This document shows positions 58,576 to 64,000 of a DNA stretch of 64,000 nucleotides, one piece after another (within the stretch, counting starts at the first letter, position 1; each line of letters opens with the position of its first letter). The stretch is taken from the NCBI GenBank assembly GCA_020725425.1, contig DYFA01000061.1, forward strand, positions 59,330-123,329, read 5' to 3'. The notes beneath the pieces are model-generated. The model was not told the origin of the DNA. It ran no database searches and saw only the letters and a list, made by a program, of their open reading frames with translations. Made by a program: the position numbers and the translations under genes. Source of the DNA: Aneurinibacillus sp. Lineage in GTDB: Bacteria > Bacillota > UBA5301 > DYFA01.

Positions 58576-60044
58576 TGCACACCCGGTACCTCGCCCCCGA
58601 ACTGATCCTGGCGGTCACGGCCCTGCTGCTCCTGCTCCTGAAGGTGACAGGAAGGCGCCTCCCCGGACTCACCGCCTTCGCCTCCCTCTCTCTCCTCCTG
58701 GCCGGCTGGGCGCTCTGGCCGCTCCACGAGGAGAACCTCTCTTTCCTAGGCGGGACGTTTCTCCTGGACCCCCTGGCGTTCTACTTCAAGGCGCTCTTCC
58801 TCGGGACGGCGCTGCTCGCGTTCTGGGGGGCGGCCGGGTGGGTGCGGCGGAACCCCGAGACAGCCCCCGACTTCCACGCCCTCCTGCTTCTGGAGACGGC
58901 GGCCCTCATGCTGATGGTCTCGGCCGGGGAACTGATCTCCCTCTACCTGGCGCTCGAGGCCTCCGTCGTCACCTTCTTCACCCTGGCCGGCCTGCAACCG
59001 GAGCGGCCCGGCTCGCTCGAGGCGACACTGAAGTACGTGCTTTCGGCAGGTGTCTCGGCGGCCTTCCTCCTGTATGGAATGAGCTTCCTCTACGGCTTCA
59101 CCGGCACCACCAACCTGGAGGAGATCGGGGTGAGGCTCGGCGCCACCGCCTGGTCGCCGCTTCTCCTGCTCGCCGGCCTTTTTCTCTTGACCGGGTTCGG
59201 GTTCAAGCTGGCGATAGTGCCGTTCCACTTCTGGTCGCCGGATGTGTACGAGGCGGCGCCGACGCCGGTCGTGGCCTATCTCGCCGTCGCCTCGAAGGCC
59301 GCCGGGTTCGCCGTCGCCCTGCGGGTCTTCACCGTCGCCCTCGGCGCCCTGGCCGCGGGCTGGTCTTTCGTCTTTGCGGTGGTGGCGGCGGCGACGATCG
59401 TCTTCGGAAACTTGGCGGCGATTCCCCAGACCGATCTAAAGCGGCTTCTGGCCTATTCGAGCATCTCCCAGGCGGGATACCTGCTTCTGGGCCTTGCCGC
59501 CATGAGCCGGCCCGGCCTCTCCTCGGCCCTGTTTTACGCCGCCCTGTACACCCTCTCCAACCTCACCGCCTTCTTCGTAGTGGCGGCCTGGGAGGAGGCC
59601 TCCGGCCGGACCGACCTGGCCGGCTTCGGGGGACTGGCCCGCCGGGCGCCGTTCCTCGCCGCCGCCCTGCTCATCGCCCTCCTGTCCCTCGGAGGCATCC
59701 CCCCGCTCGCCGGGTTCATCGGCAAGCTGACTCTCTTCATGGCGGTGGTCGACGCGGGGCAGGTGTGGCTGGCGCTGATCGGCGCCGCGCTGAGTGTCGT
59801 CTCCGTCTACTACTACCTCAACGTGGCGCGGGTGATGTATGTAGAGCCGCCTGCCGCCCTGGCCGCCCCCGGCAGCCCCGCTCCGGCTCCGGCAGAACAA
59901 ACCAGTCCAGCCATCCTGGCCGGGGTTGCTCCCACCACCCTCCTGGCAATCGCCCTCTCCCTCCTGGGCACGCTACTCTTGGGCGTCTATCCGACGTGGC
60001 TCCTGCGGGCGGCCGACTGGGCAGCCCGCCTCTTCTGGGGATGA
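58575..60044 (+). CDS. nuoN: Complex I subunit N (antiporter-like)
   Basis: 489 residues; ATG 58575 overlaps the nuoM stop. LYLALEASVVTFFTLAGL, FKLAIVPFHFWSPDVYEAAPTPVVAYLAVASKAAG and LLAYSSISQAGYLLLGLA are typical. Last structural gene of the complex. Confidence 0.95.
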   Translation: MHTRYLAPELILAVTALLLLLLKVTGRRLPGLTAFASLSLLLAGWALWPLHEENLSFLGGTFLLDPLAFYFKALFLGTALLAFWGAAGWVRRNPETAPDFHALLLLETAALMLMVSAGELISLYLALEASVVTFFTLAGLQPERPGSLEATLKYVLSAGVSAAFLLYGMSFLYGFTGTTNLEEIGVRLGATAWSPLLLLAGLFLLTGFGFKLAIVPFHFWSPDVYEAAPTPVVAYLAVASKAAGFAVALRVFTVALGALAAGWSFVFAVVAAATIVFGNLAAIPQTDLKRLLAYSSISQAGYLLLGLAAMSRPGLSSALFYAALYTLSNLTAFFVVAAWEEASGRTDLAGFGGLARRAPFLAAALLIALLSLGGIPPLAGFIGKLTLFMAVVDAGQVWLALIGAALSVVSVYYYLNVARVMYVEPPAALAAPGSPAPAPAEQTSPAILAGVAPTTLLAIALSLLGTLLLGVYPTWLLRAADWAARLFWG

Positions 60045-60066
60045 GTTCCGGTCAAGGAGGTTGCAC

Positions 60067-60558
60067 GTGCGGGACGAACTGCGGACCGTGATCTCTCTGG
60101 CGCTCTCCCGGGACGGCTTCCGACAGATCCTGCGGGGCTCGCTCTTCCACGCCGAGGCGCTGTTCACCCAGGCGCTCTCGCTGGACGAGGACAACGCCTA
60201 CGCCCGGCTGGGGCTGGCCGAGGTGACCGCCTGCCGGGAGCAACTGGCGGCCGCCCTGCCGAAGTACCGGGAGGCCATCGAGCGGGCGCGCCCCGAAGAC
60301 CGGACGCAGTTTCTCGAAGCGTTCGTGGCGGCGCTGGTCCGGGCAGCCGTCAAGGCCCGGGACGAGGGGCGAAACAGCCGGGCTGAGCGCTACTTCCGCG
60401 AGGCGCTCCTCTTGACCTCCAACGACACCCTCCGCCTGGCCTGCCATGAGGCGTTGGCCGCCATCTGCGCCGACTCAGGCAGGAAGGAGGCGGCGGCCTG
60501 GCACTTCTCCCAGGCCCTCTCCGGTCTAGATCCTCTCGAACCCGAGCTTGATCCTTAG
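60067..60558 (+). CDS. Small TPR-type protein
   Basis: GTG 60067 lies six bases behind AAGGAGG. 163 residues with three to four TPR-like helix pairs (SLFHAEALFTQALSLDEDNAYARLGLAEV, KYREAIERARP, RAERYFREALLLTSND, EAAAWHFSQALSGLDP). It follows nuoN closely; a role as an assembly factor for the complex is possible but only positional. Confidence 0.7.
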   Translation: MRDELRTVISLALSRDGFRQILRGSLFHAEALFTQALSLDEDNAYARLGLAEVTACREQLAAALPKYREAIERARPEDRTQFLEAFVAALVRAAVKARDEGRNSRAERYFREALLLTSNDTLRLACHEALAAICADSGRKEAAAWHFSQALSGLDPLEPELDP

Positions 60559-60599
60559 CTCCTCCTGGTCCCCCCTATCATTGCCGGAGCCCGGGGGTT

Positions 60600-60620
60600 C
60601 CGCAGCGTCGCGGTATTTTT
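60600..60620 (+). terminator. Weak hairpin with T tract after the nuo-TPR operon
   Basis: CCGC-AGCGTC-GCGG is followed by TATTTTT, 41 bp past the TPR stop. The stem is short. Confidence 0.35.
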
Positions 60621-60739
60621 GTCAGGCCGTTGCCTTTCCAGGAGGAAAGATGAAGGTTTTGTCGAAGAATTGGCAAAACAGGAGCTCTACTTGTCGATAG
60701 AACGCGTATACTGGCTGTGACGGGGGGTGGTCGGTGAGC

Positions 60740-60916
60740 ATGCCGAGAAGATGCCTAATCTGTGGCAAGCCCGAACCCGCTGAACCCTTGGAGCCGGGGG
60801 AGGAGAGGCCCCGCGGGCGCGGCAAGCGCAACAAGCGCCCTTACGTCTGTGAGATCTGCAAAGCCAGAGTCCAGTACGAAGCTAAAGAAGGACAAAAGCT
60901 GCCGAAACCGATGTAA
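60740..60916 (+). CDS. Small zinc-ribbon protein (YlaI/DUF2197-like)
   Basis: ATG 60740 (GTG 60734 also in frame). 58 residues with two CXXC pairs, CLIC and CEIC, separated by a basic Pro-rich linker, and a KARVQYEAKEGQKLPKPM tail characteristic of the YlaI/DUF2197 family. Function unknown. Own terminator downstream. Confidence 0.72.
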   Translation: MPRRCLICGKPEPAEPLEPGEERPRGRGKRNKRPYVCEICKARVQYEAKEGQKLPKPM

Positions 60917-60946
60917 CTCTTTTTGAAGTGAATCCACTGCAAGCAG

Positions 60947-60972
60947 CCTGCTAGAGCGCTAGCAGGTTTTTT
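60947..60972 (+). terminator. Strong intrinsic terminator
   Basis: CCTGCTAG-AGCG-CTAGCAGG followed by six T, 31 bp after the zinc-ribbon gene. Confidence 0.9.
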
Positions 60973-61019
60973 CAGCCGCATTCGTGAACGCCTTCACAAG
61001 CTGCGAGGAGGGGGTTGCT

Positions 61020-61376
61020 GTGGGGAATGCTCAGGAAAAGGCCGAGCGGGGCGCGCCTCTTGGCCACCCGGTGGCCCGAGTGGTGACCGCGGGGGACATC
61101 AGTTCCCAGCTGCGCCAAGAGGCCGCCGCCAAGATCCGGAAACTGGTCGGTGACGCCGTGGAAGTGGTGTTTGAAGTCGACCCGGCCATCATCGGCGGAA
61201 TGGTGGTCCACCTGCCCGACCGGGTGATCGACCTGAGCCTGGCCGGCCGGTTCCGGAGTTACGGCCGGGCGGTTCAGGAGATCATCGGGAGCCATCTTCA
61301 AGCTCTGGAAGGCTGGGCCAGAGCCGAGGGGTCTCCGGCGCTCAGCGTTGCGGGGCTGGCGGCAGGAAAGGAGTAG
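61020..61376 (+). CDS. F-ATPase delta (OSCP) C-terminal-domain-like protein, copy 1
   Basis: GTG 61020 behind GAGGAGGGGG gives 118 residues. The pattern ARVVTAGDISSQLRQEAAAKIRKLVGDAVEVVFEVDPAIIGGMVVHLPDRVIDLSLAGRFRSY is that of the C-terminal domain of the ATP synthase delta subunit (usual form: D..LIGG..V.IGD.V.D.S....L). The N-terminal helical bundle that binds alpha is missing. The gene is not in an atp operon; it precedes a second similar gene. Confidence 0.7.
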   Translation: MGNAQEKAERGAPLGHPVARVVTAGDISSQLRQEAAAKIRKLVGDAVEVVFEVDPAIIGGMVVHLPDRVIDLSLAGRFRSYGRAVQEIIGSHLQALEGWARAEGSPALSVAGLAAGKE

Positions 61377-61382
61377 AGCGGC

Positions 61383-61892
61383 ATGGAGAACTGGCGGCGT
61401 CACATTGCCAAAGCCGAGGGCGTCACCGCAACCGTTCCGGAGTTGGCGGAGATGCGCCCGCTTTACCGGTCGGACCTGCGGGTGACGGTCCGCAGCGTCG
61501 AGCCGCTCTCTCCGGAGATCGTCAAGGCGATCGCCGACAAAGTGCGGCGGGCTTATCAGCGGGAGGTCCTGATCGAAGTCGAGCTCGATCCCTCCCTGCT
61601 CGGCGGGCTGGTGGTCATGATCGGCCACCGGGTCATCGACATGAGCCTGGCGACCCACCTGCGACGGATGTCCGCCCAGATCGCGCAACGCCTCGAGGAC
61701 GTGGTCAAGGAACTCGATCAGACCTGGGAGAGGCGCCTGAACACCCGGATGGAGGAGTTCGTGGCGGACATGCGCCGGCGGGTGCTTGAGCTCCCGGCGA
61801 GCGAGCCCGCCCCGTCGGCTGCCCGCGAGGTCGGCCTGAGCGCCGTTCCCGAGTCCGCCGAGGTCCTGGCGGCGGCTCCGGCCGAGACCTGA
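61383..61892 (+). CDS. F-ATPase delta (OSCP)-like protein with C-terminal coiled coil, copy 2
   Basis: ATG 61383 behind AAAGGAGTAG. 169 residues; about 38-100 repeat the delta signature (VTVRSVEPLSPEIVKAIADKVRRAYQREVLIEVELDPSLLGGLVVMIGHRVIDMSLATHLRRM). A charged helix follows (QRLEDVVKELDQTWERRLNTRMEEFVADMRRR), reminiscent of subunit b stalks, then an Ala/Pro-rich tail. The two genes may be co-translated partners that no longer serve F1. Confidence 0.7.
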   Translation: MENWRRHIAKAEGVTATVPELAEMRPLYRSDLRVTVRSVEPLSPEIVKAIADKVRRAYQREVLIEVELDPSLLGGLVVMIGHRVIDMSLATHLRRMSAQIAQRLEDVVKELDQTWERRLNTRMEEFVADMRRRVLELPASEPAPSAAREVGLSAVPESAEVLAAAPAET

Positions 61893-61926
61893 GCGCCGCG
61901 GCGTCACGCGACGGCGGGCCCGGCGG

Positions 61927-61955
61927 TTGACGGCCCCTCCCGGCGGTAGTATAAT
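61927..61955 (+). promoter_or_regulatory. Promoter of tRNA-Thr
   Basis: TTGACG (61927-61932), 17-bp spacer, TATAAT (61950-61955). Confidence 0.8.
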
Positions 61956-61995
61956 TAGGACTCGACAGCGCGGCGGTCTGCGTCTTTCCGCCTTG

Positions 61996-62071
61996 GCCGA
62001 TGTAGCTCAGCCGGTAGAGCAGCGCACTCGTAATGCGCAGGTCGTCGGTTCGAGTCCGACCATCGGCTCCA
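61996..62071 (+). tRNA. tRNA-Thr (anticodon CGT)
   Basis: Acceptor GCCGATG / CATCGGC, anticodon arm GCGCA-CTCGTAA-TGCGC, T loop GTTCGAGTC, discriminator T and encoded CCA. Confidence 0.97.
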
Positions 62072-62121
62072 GGTTTAGCAGGGGTTTCGGGAGCAGTGAG
62101 AGCACCCGGAACCCTTTTCTG

Positions 62122-62766
62122 TTATCGCAGCTCGAACTGGACCCGCACGACCTTCCCGATGATCTTCACCTGGCGCCGGGGGACCACAGCCGGGCGGAGC
62201 ATGGGATTCTCGGGCTGGAGCAGCCACTTGCCGTTGGTCCGGTGGAGCCGTCTCAGAATGGCCTCGTCGTCGTTCCCTACGAGCACTACGGCGATGTCTC
62301 CGTCCTCCACCTCCGGCTGCTTCCGGACGAGCACCAGGTCTCCGCCGTGGATGCGGGCGCCGGTCATGGCGTCACCCTTGACCCGCAGGAAGAAGTACTC
62401 TCCGTCCTGGACGTCCTCAGCGGGGACGGAAACGTGGCCTTCCACGCTATCGGCGGCAGGAACCGGCTCGCCGGCCCGGATCGCTCCGACCACGGGAAGG
62501 CGGAGCATCTCGTTCGGCGCGCCTGGAGAAGGGTAGCTGACGGGGGATTCGGCCGTCTGCCACGGGTCGCTCCGGCCGAGCAGGTAATCGAGGCTGACCC
62601 CGAAGTAATCGGCGAGCCTCTGAACCGCGGACATCTCCGGCGTCCGGTGGCCGGTTTCCCAGGAAGCCAGGGTGTTGCGCGAAATCCCCAGCGCGTCGGC
62701 CAGCTCCTTCTGCAGCAGCTGTCGCCCCTCCCGCAGTTCCTTTAGTCTTTTGCCAAGAACGGACAT
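62122..62766 (-). CDS. XRE repressor with catalytically dead S24 (LexA/CI-like) domain
   Basis: The ATG complementary to 62764-62766 follows GGAGCAGGGAG. 214 residues: an XRE helix-turn-helix (about 1-60, RQLLQKELADALGISRNTLASWETGHRTPE) and a C-terminal S24 domain (about 90-214) with LPVVGAIRAGEP. The usual nucleophile motif GDSM is GDAM, and the general-base Lys (T/S-L-K-R-L) is Arg in ILRRL. Self-cleavage should therefore be impossible, so SOS-type RecA induction is unlikely. It is divergent from a Cro-like gene and sits beside tRNA-Thr, suggestive of a prophage relic or domesticated switch. Confidence 0.88.
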   Translation of the reverse strand: MSVLGKRLKELREGRQLLQKELADALGISRNTLASWETGHRTPEMSAVQRLADYFGVSLDYLLGRSDPWQTAESPVSYPSPGAPNEMLRLPVVGAIRAGEPVPAADSVEGHVSVPAEDVQDGEYFFLRVKGDAMTGARIHGGDLVLVRKQPEVEDGDIAVVLVGNDDEAILRRLHRTNGKWLLQPENPMLRPAVVPRRQVKIIGKVVRVQFELR

Positions 62767-62807
62767 GCTCCCTGCTCCTTCTCTCCCAGCCAAATTCTAT
62801 AGTACAC

Positions 62808-62883
62808 TGTTGCAGCCGGCAACATATGTTGCATGCCGTCAACAAATTCGGGATAACCCCTTGACCTGTTGCCTCATGCAACA
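62808..62883. promoter_or_regulatory. Operators for the divergent repressor/Cro-like pair
   Basis: TGTTGC-N5-GCAACA occurs at 62808-62824 and 62867-62883, with the perfect palindrome GCAACATATGTTGC at 62819-62832 sharing a half-site. The left site covers the repressor's own promoter region (TTGCCG...TAGAAT on the minus strand); the right site fills the rightward promoter spacer. Confidence 0.8.
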
Positions 62884-62889
62884 TATAAT
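62861..62889 (+). promoter_or_regulatory. Promoter of the Cro-like gene with embedded operator
   Basis: TTGACC (62861-62866) and TATAAT (62884-62889) flank exactly 17 bp, which is the whole operator TGTTGC-CTCAT-GCAACA. Repressor binding must exclude RNA polymerase. Confidence 0.85.
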
Positions 62890-62935
62890 GGCAGTGAAGG
62901 TTTTTCCTGGATAGCCCTCAGGAGGAGGTCGACCT

Positions 62936-63202
62936 GTGCGGAAGGCACTGATTGAGACCCGCCGACGAGCGGGCCTTTCCCAAAAGGACGTGGCGGAAGC
63001 GGTCGGCATCTCCAGGTCGTTCTACACGTTGATCGAGCGAGGGACGCGCAATCCGTCGTTGCCTGTGGCATTGCGCATAGCCAGGTTCTTCGGCGCCGAT
63101 ACCAGGCAACTGTTCTGTCAGTCGGCGGCGCGCCCGGCGCCGCCGCAACACCGGGACCCGTCGGGCGCGCCGGTGCGCAACAGCCGGGCGGAGGACCGGT
63201 GA
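62936..63202 (+). CDS. XRE-family Cro-like regulator
   Basis: GTG 62936 lies behind AGGAGGTCGACC. 88 residues with an N-terminal helix-turn-helix (ALIETRRRAGLSQKDVAEAVGISRSFYTLIERGTRNPSLPVALRIARFF) and a Pro/Arg-rich tail. It is driven by the operator-embedded promoter and probably opposes the divergent repressor. Confidence 0.85.
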   Translation: MRKALIETRRRAGLSQKDVAEAVGISRSFYTLIERGTRNPSLPVALRIARFFGADTRQLFCQSAARPAPPQHRDPSGAPVRNSRAEDR

Positions 63203-63209
63203 AGTCTTT

Positions 63210-63437
63210 ATGGCGGAAGACCTGAAGGAGCTTGAACAGCTCCGCCAGAAGCTCAACCTGTTGCTGGACCGCCTGGACAAACTTAACGATCCGGAAGTAG
63301 TTCAATTGGCGCAGCAACTCGACCGGCTGATCATTGAGGAGATGAGAAAGAACCTGCCGGAAGACGGAATCCAGGAGGCCCCCTCTTCCGATCGCCCGGC
63401 GCCGGAGGAGACTACTGCGGTGTTGTGGCGGGAGTAG
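63210..63437 (+). CDS. Spo0E-like sporulation regulator
   Basis: 75 residues from ATG 63210, seven bases after the Cro-like stop. The first 55 residues match the short Spo0E hairpin (LEQLRQKLNLLLDRLDKLNDPEVVQLAQQLDRLIIEEM). The family SXXXD signature reads AQQLD here, keeping the Asp but not the Ser. Spo0E proteins dephosphorylate Spo0A-P. Association with the repressor pair is unusual. Confidence 0.6.
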   Translation: MAEDLKELEQLRQKLNLLLDRLDKLNDPEVVQLAQQLDRLIIEEMRKNLPEDGIQEAPSSDRPAPEETTAVLWRE

Positions 63438-63640
63438 TCCCTTGCCCACCCTGTGATCCCACCTCTGACTTCGTGCCAAATCCCGCGAGCCATTTCGTCC
63501 CTTTCGCGGCCACCATGTGTCCGAAAATTGACAATCGCTGTCCGAGAAGAGACAACATGCAGTATGCGGCAGGGTTCGCGGTTTGATGGGAATATTGGCA
63601 TAATTGCGAGTCCTGAAGACCGCGAAAGGAGCGAGACGGG

Positions 63641-64000
63641 ATGGATGAGCGGGGCGAAAGGCAGTCGGAGACGAGAGAGGTCTCGCGTCGAGAGTTTCTG
63701 AAGCTGGCCAGCGCCTTCGCCGTGGGGTTGGGCCTGGGCGATGCGCTGCCGCGCCTTCTGTACCTGGGCGAGGGGATGGTGGCGATCCCGGCGTCCGGCG
63801 GGTACCTCCTGGTGGACACCAAGAAGTGCGCCGGCTGTGTTTCGTGTATGCTGGCTTGTTCCCTGGTGCACGAGGGGAAGGAGAACCTGTCGCTGTCGCG
63901 GATCCAGGTTTTGCAGAACCCGTTCGGGCGGTATCCGGAGGACGTGAGCCAGGAGCAGTGTCGGCAGTGCAGCTACCCGGCGTGCGTGGAGGCGTGCCCG
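63641..64000 (+). CDS. Tat-exported 4Fe-4S ferredoxin-type subunit (3' truncated)
   Basis: ATG 63641 follows AAAGGAGCGAGACGGG. A twin-arginine motif SRREFLKLA (about 15-23) and a hydrophobic stretch precede 4Fe-4S motifs CAGCVSCMLAC and CRQCSYPACVEACP; the window ends at residue 120. This is the beginning of a DmsB/HybA-like electron-transfer subunit that would work outside the membrane with a molybdenum or tungsten oxidoreductase or a hydrogenase. The 200 bp upstream (63438-63640) show no gene. Confidence 0.85.
   Translation, partial: MDERGERQSETREVSRREFLKLASAFAVGLGLGDALPRLLYLGEGMVAIPASGGYLLVDTKKCAGCVSCMLACSLVHEGKENLSLSRIQVLQNPFGRYPEDVSQEQCRQCSYPACVEACP

Noticed and set aside
60691-60712. 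Promoter TTGTCG...TATACT upstream of the zinc-ribbon gene
   Set aside because: The spacing is only about 10 bp, and no -35 match occurs at 16-18 bp.

Overview
The window is high-GC DNA from a spore-forming, probably anaerobic member of the Bacillota. The evidence is a SleB-type cortex hydrolase, a GerMN-domain protein, a Spo0E-like protein, Veg, YabE, collagen-like and cysteine-rich putative spore-surface proteins, an acyl-CoA dehydratase activase, a complex I without the NADH module, a bacterial V-type ATPase and a Tat-exported 4Fe-4S protein. GTG and TTG starts with strong GGAGG sites and many ATGA-type overlaps are typical of that group. Species cannot be named from this; a Moorella/Desulfotomaculum-like lineage is a guess.

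Layout. 1-3.6 kb: end of an unknown gene, an orphan C-terminal fragment, two surface proteins (collagen/DUF6385-like and CAP domain), a Cys-rich protein, a decayed IS1182-type transposase, a promoter-to-terminator stretch with no ORF, and a group II intron 5' fragment. 3.6-10.4 kb: activase, prs, pstS, sleB, PHP phosphoesterase, PspC, a frameshifted LiaF-like gene, GerMN protein. 10.5-15.3 kb: BMP-type nucleoside ABC importer. 15.3-22.1 kb: TPR, GAF-GGDEF, DnaD-like, DnaB-like, radical SAM. 22.2-26.1 kb: yabE, rsmA, YkuK-like, amidase, veg. 26.1-28.4 kb: a structured RNA candidate and, on the minus strand, only the membrane half of an F-type ATPase (atpZ/I-B-E-F). 28.6-30.3 kb: purA and tRNA-Lys, -Glu, -Val.

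30.27-37.79 kb is an integrated 7.5-kb element. It sits in the 3' half of tRNA-Val, is bounded by a 46-bp duplication, and has matching integrase arm-type repeats near both ends. It carries a tyrosine integrase and a second leftward gene, and a rightward block with an excisionase-like HTH protein, a RepA-like AAA ATPase with an intragenic repeat cluster, and a lone P27-type small terminase. That plan resembles phage-inducible chromosomal islands (phage satellites) and is the strongest candidate here for an undescribed system.

37.9-46.7 kb: V-type ATPase operon H-I-K-E-C-F-A-B-D; its K subunit keeps the full set of Na+ ligands known from Enterococcus NtpK. 46.7-49.7 kb (minus): methyltransferase plus zinc/manganese-type ABC importer. 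50.5-60.5 kb: nuoA-B-CD-H-I-J-K-L-M-N without nuoEFG, then a TPR gene. 60.7-64 kb: zinc-ribbon protein, two tandem F-ATPase delta (OSCP)-like genes, tRNA-Thr, a divergent repressor/Cro-like pair with clear operators (the repressor has lost both S24 catalytic residues), a Spo0E-like gene and the start of a Tat Fe-S protein.

Across the window, four host proteins carry five copies of a short in-frame Ala/Gly/Pro/Gln-rich insertion whose DNA forms a hairpin with compensatory changes; this looks like a dispersed palindromic element tolerated inside genes.
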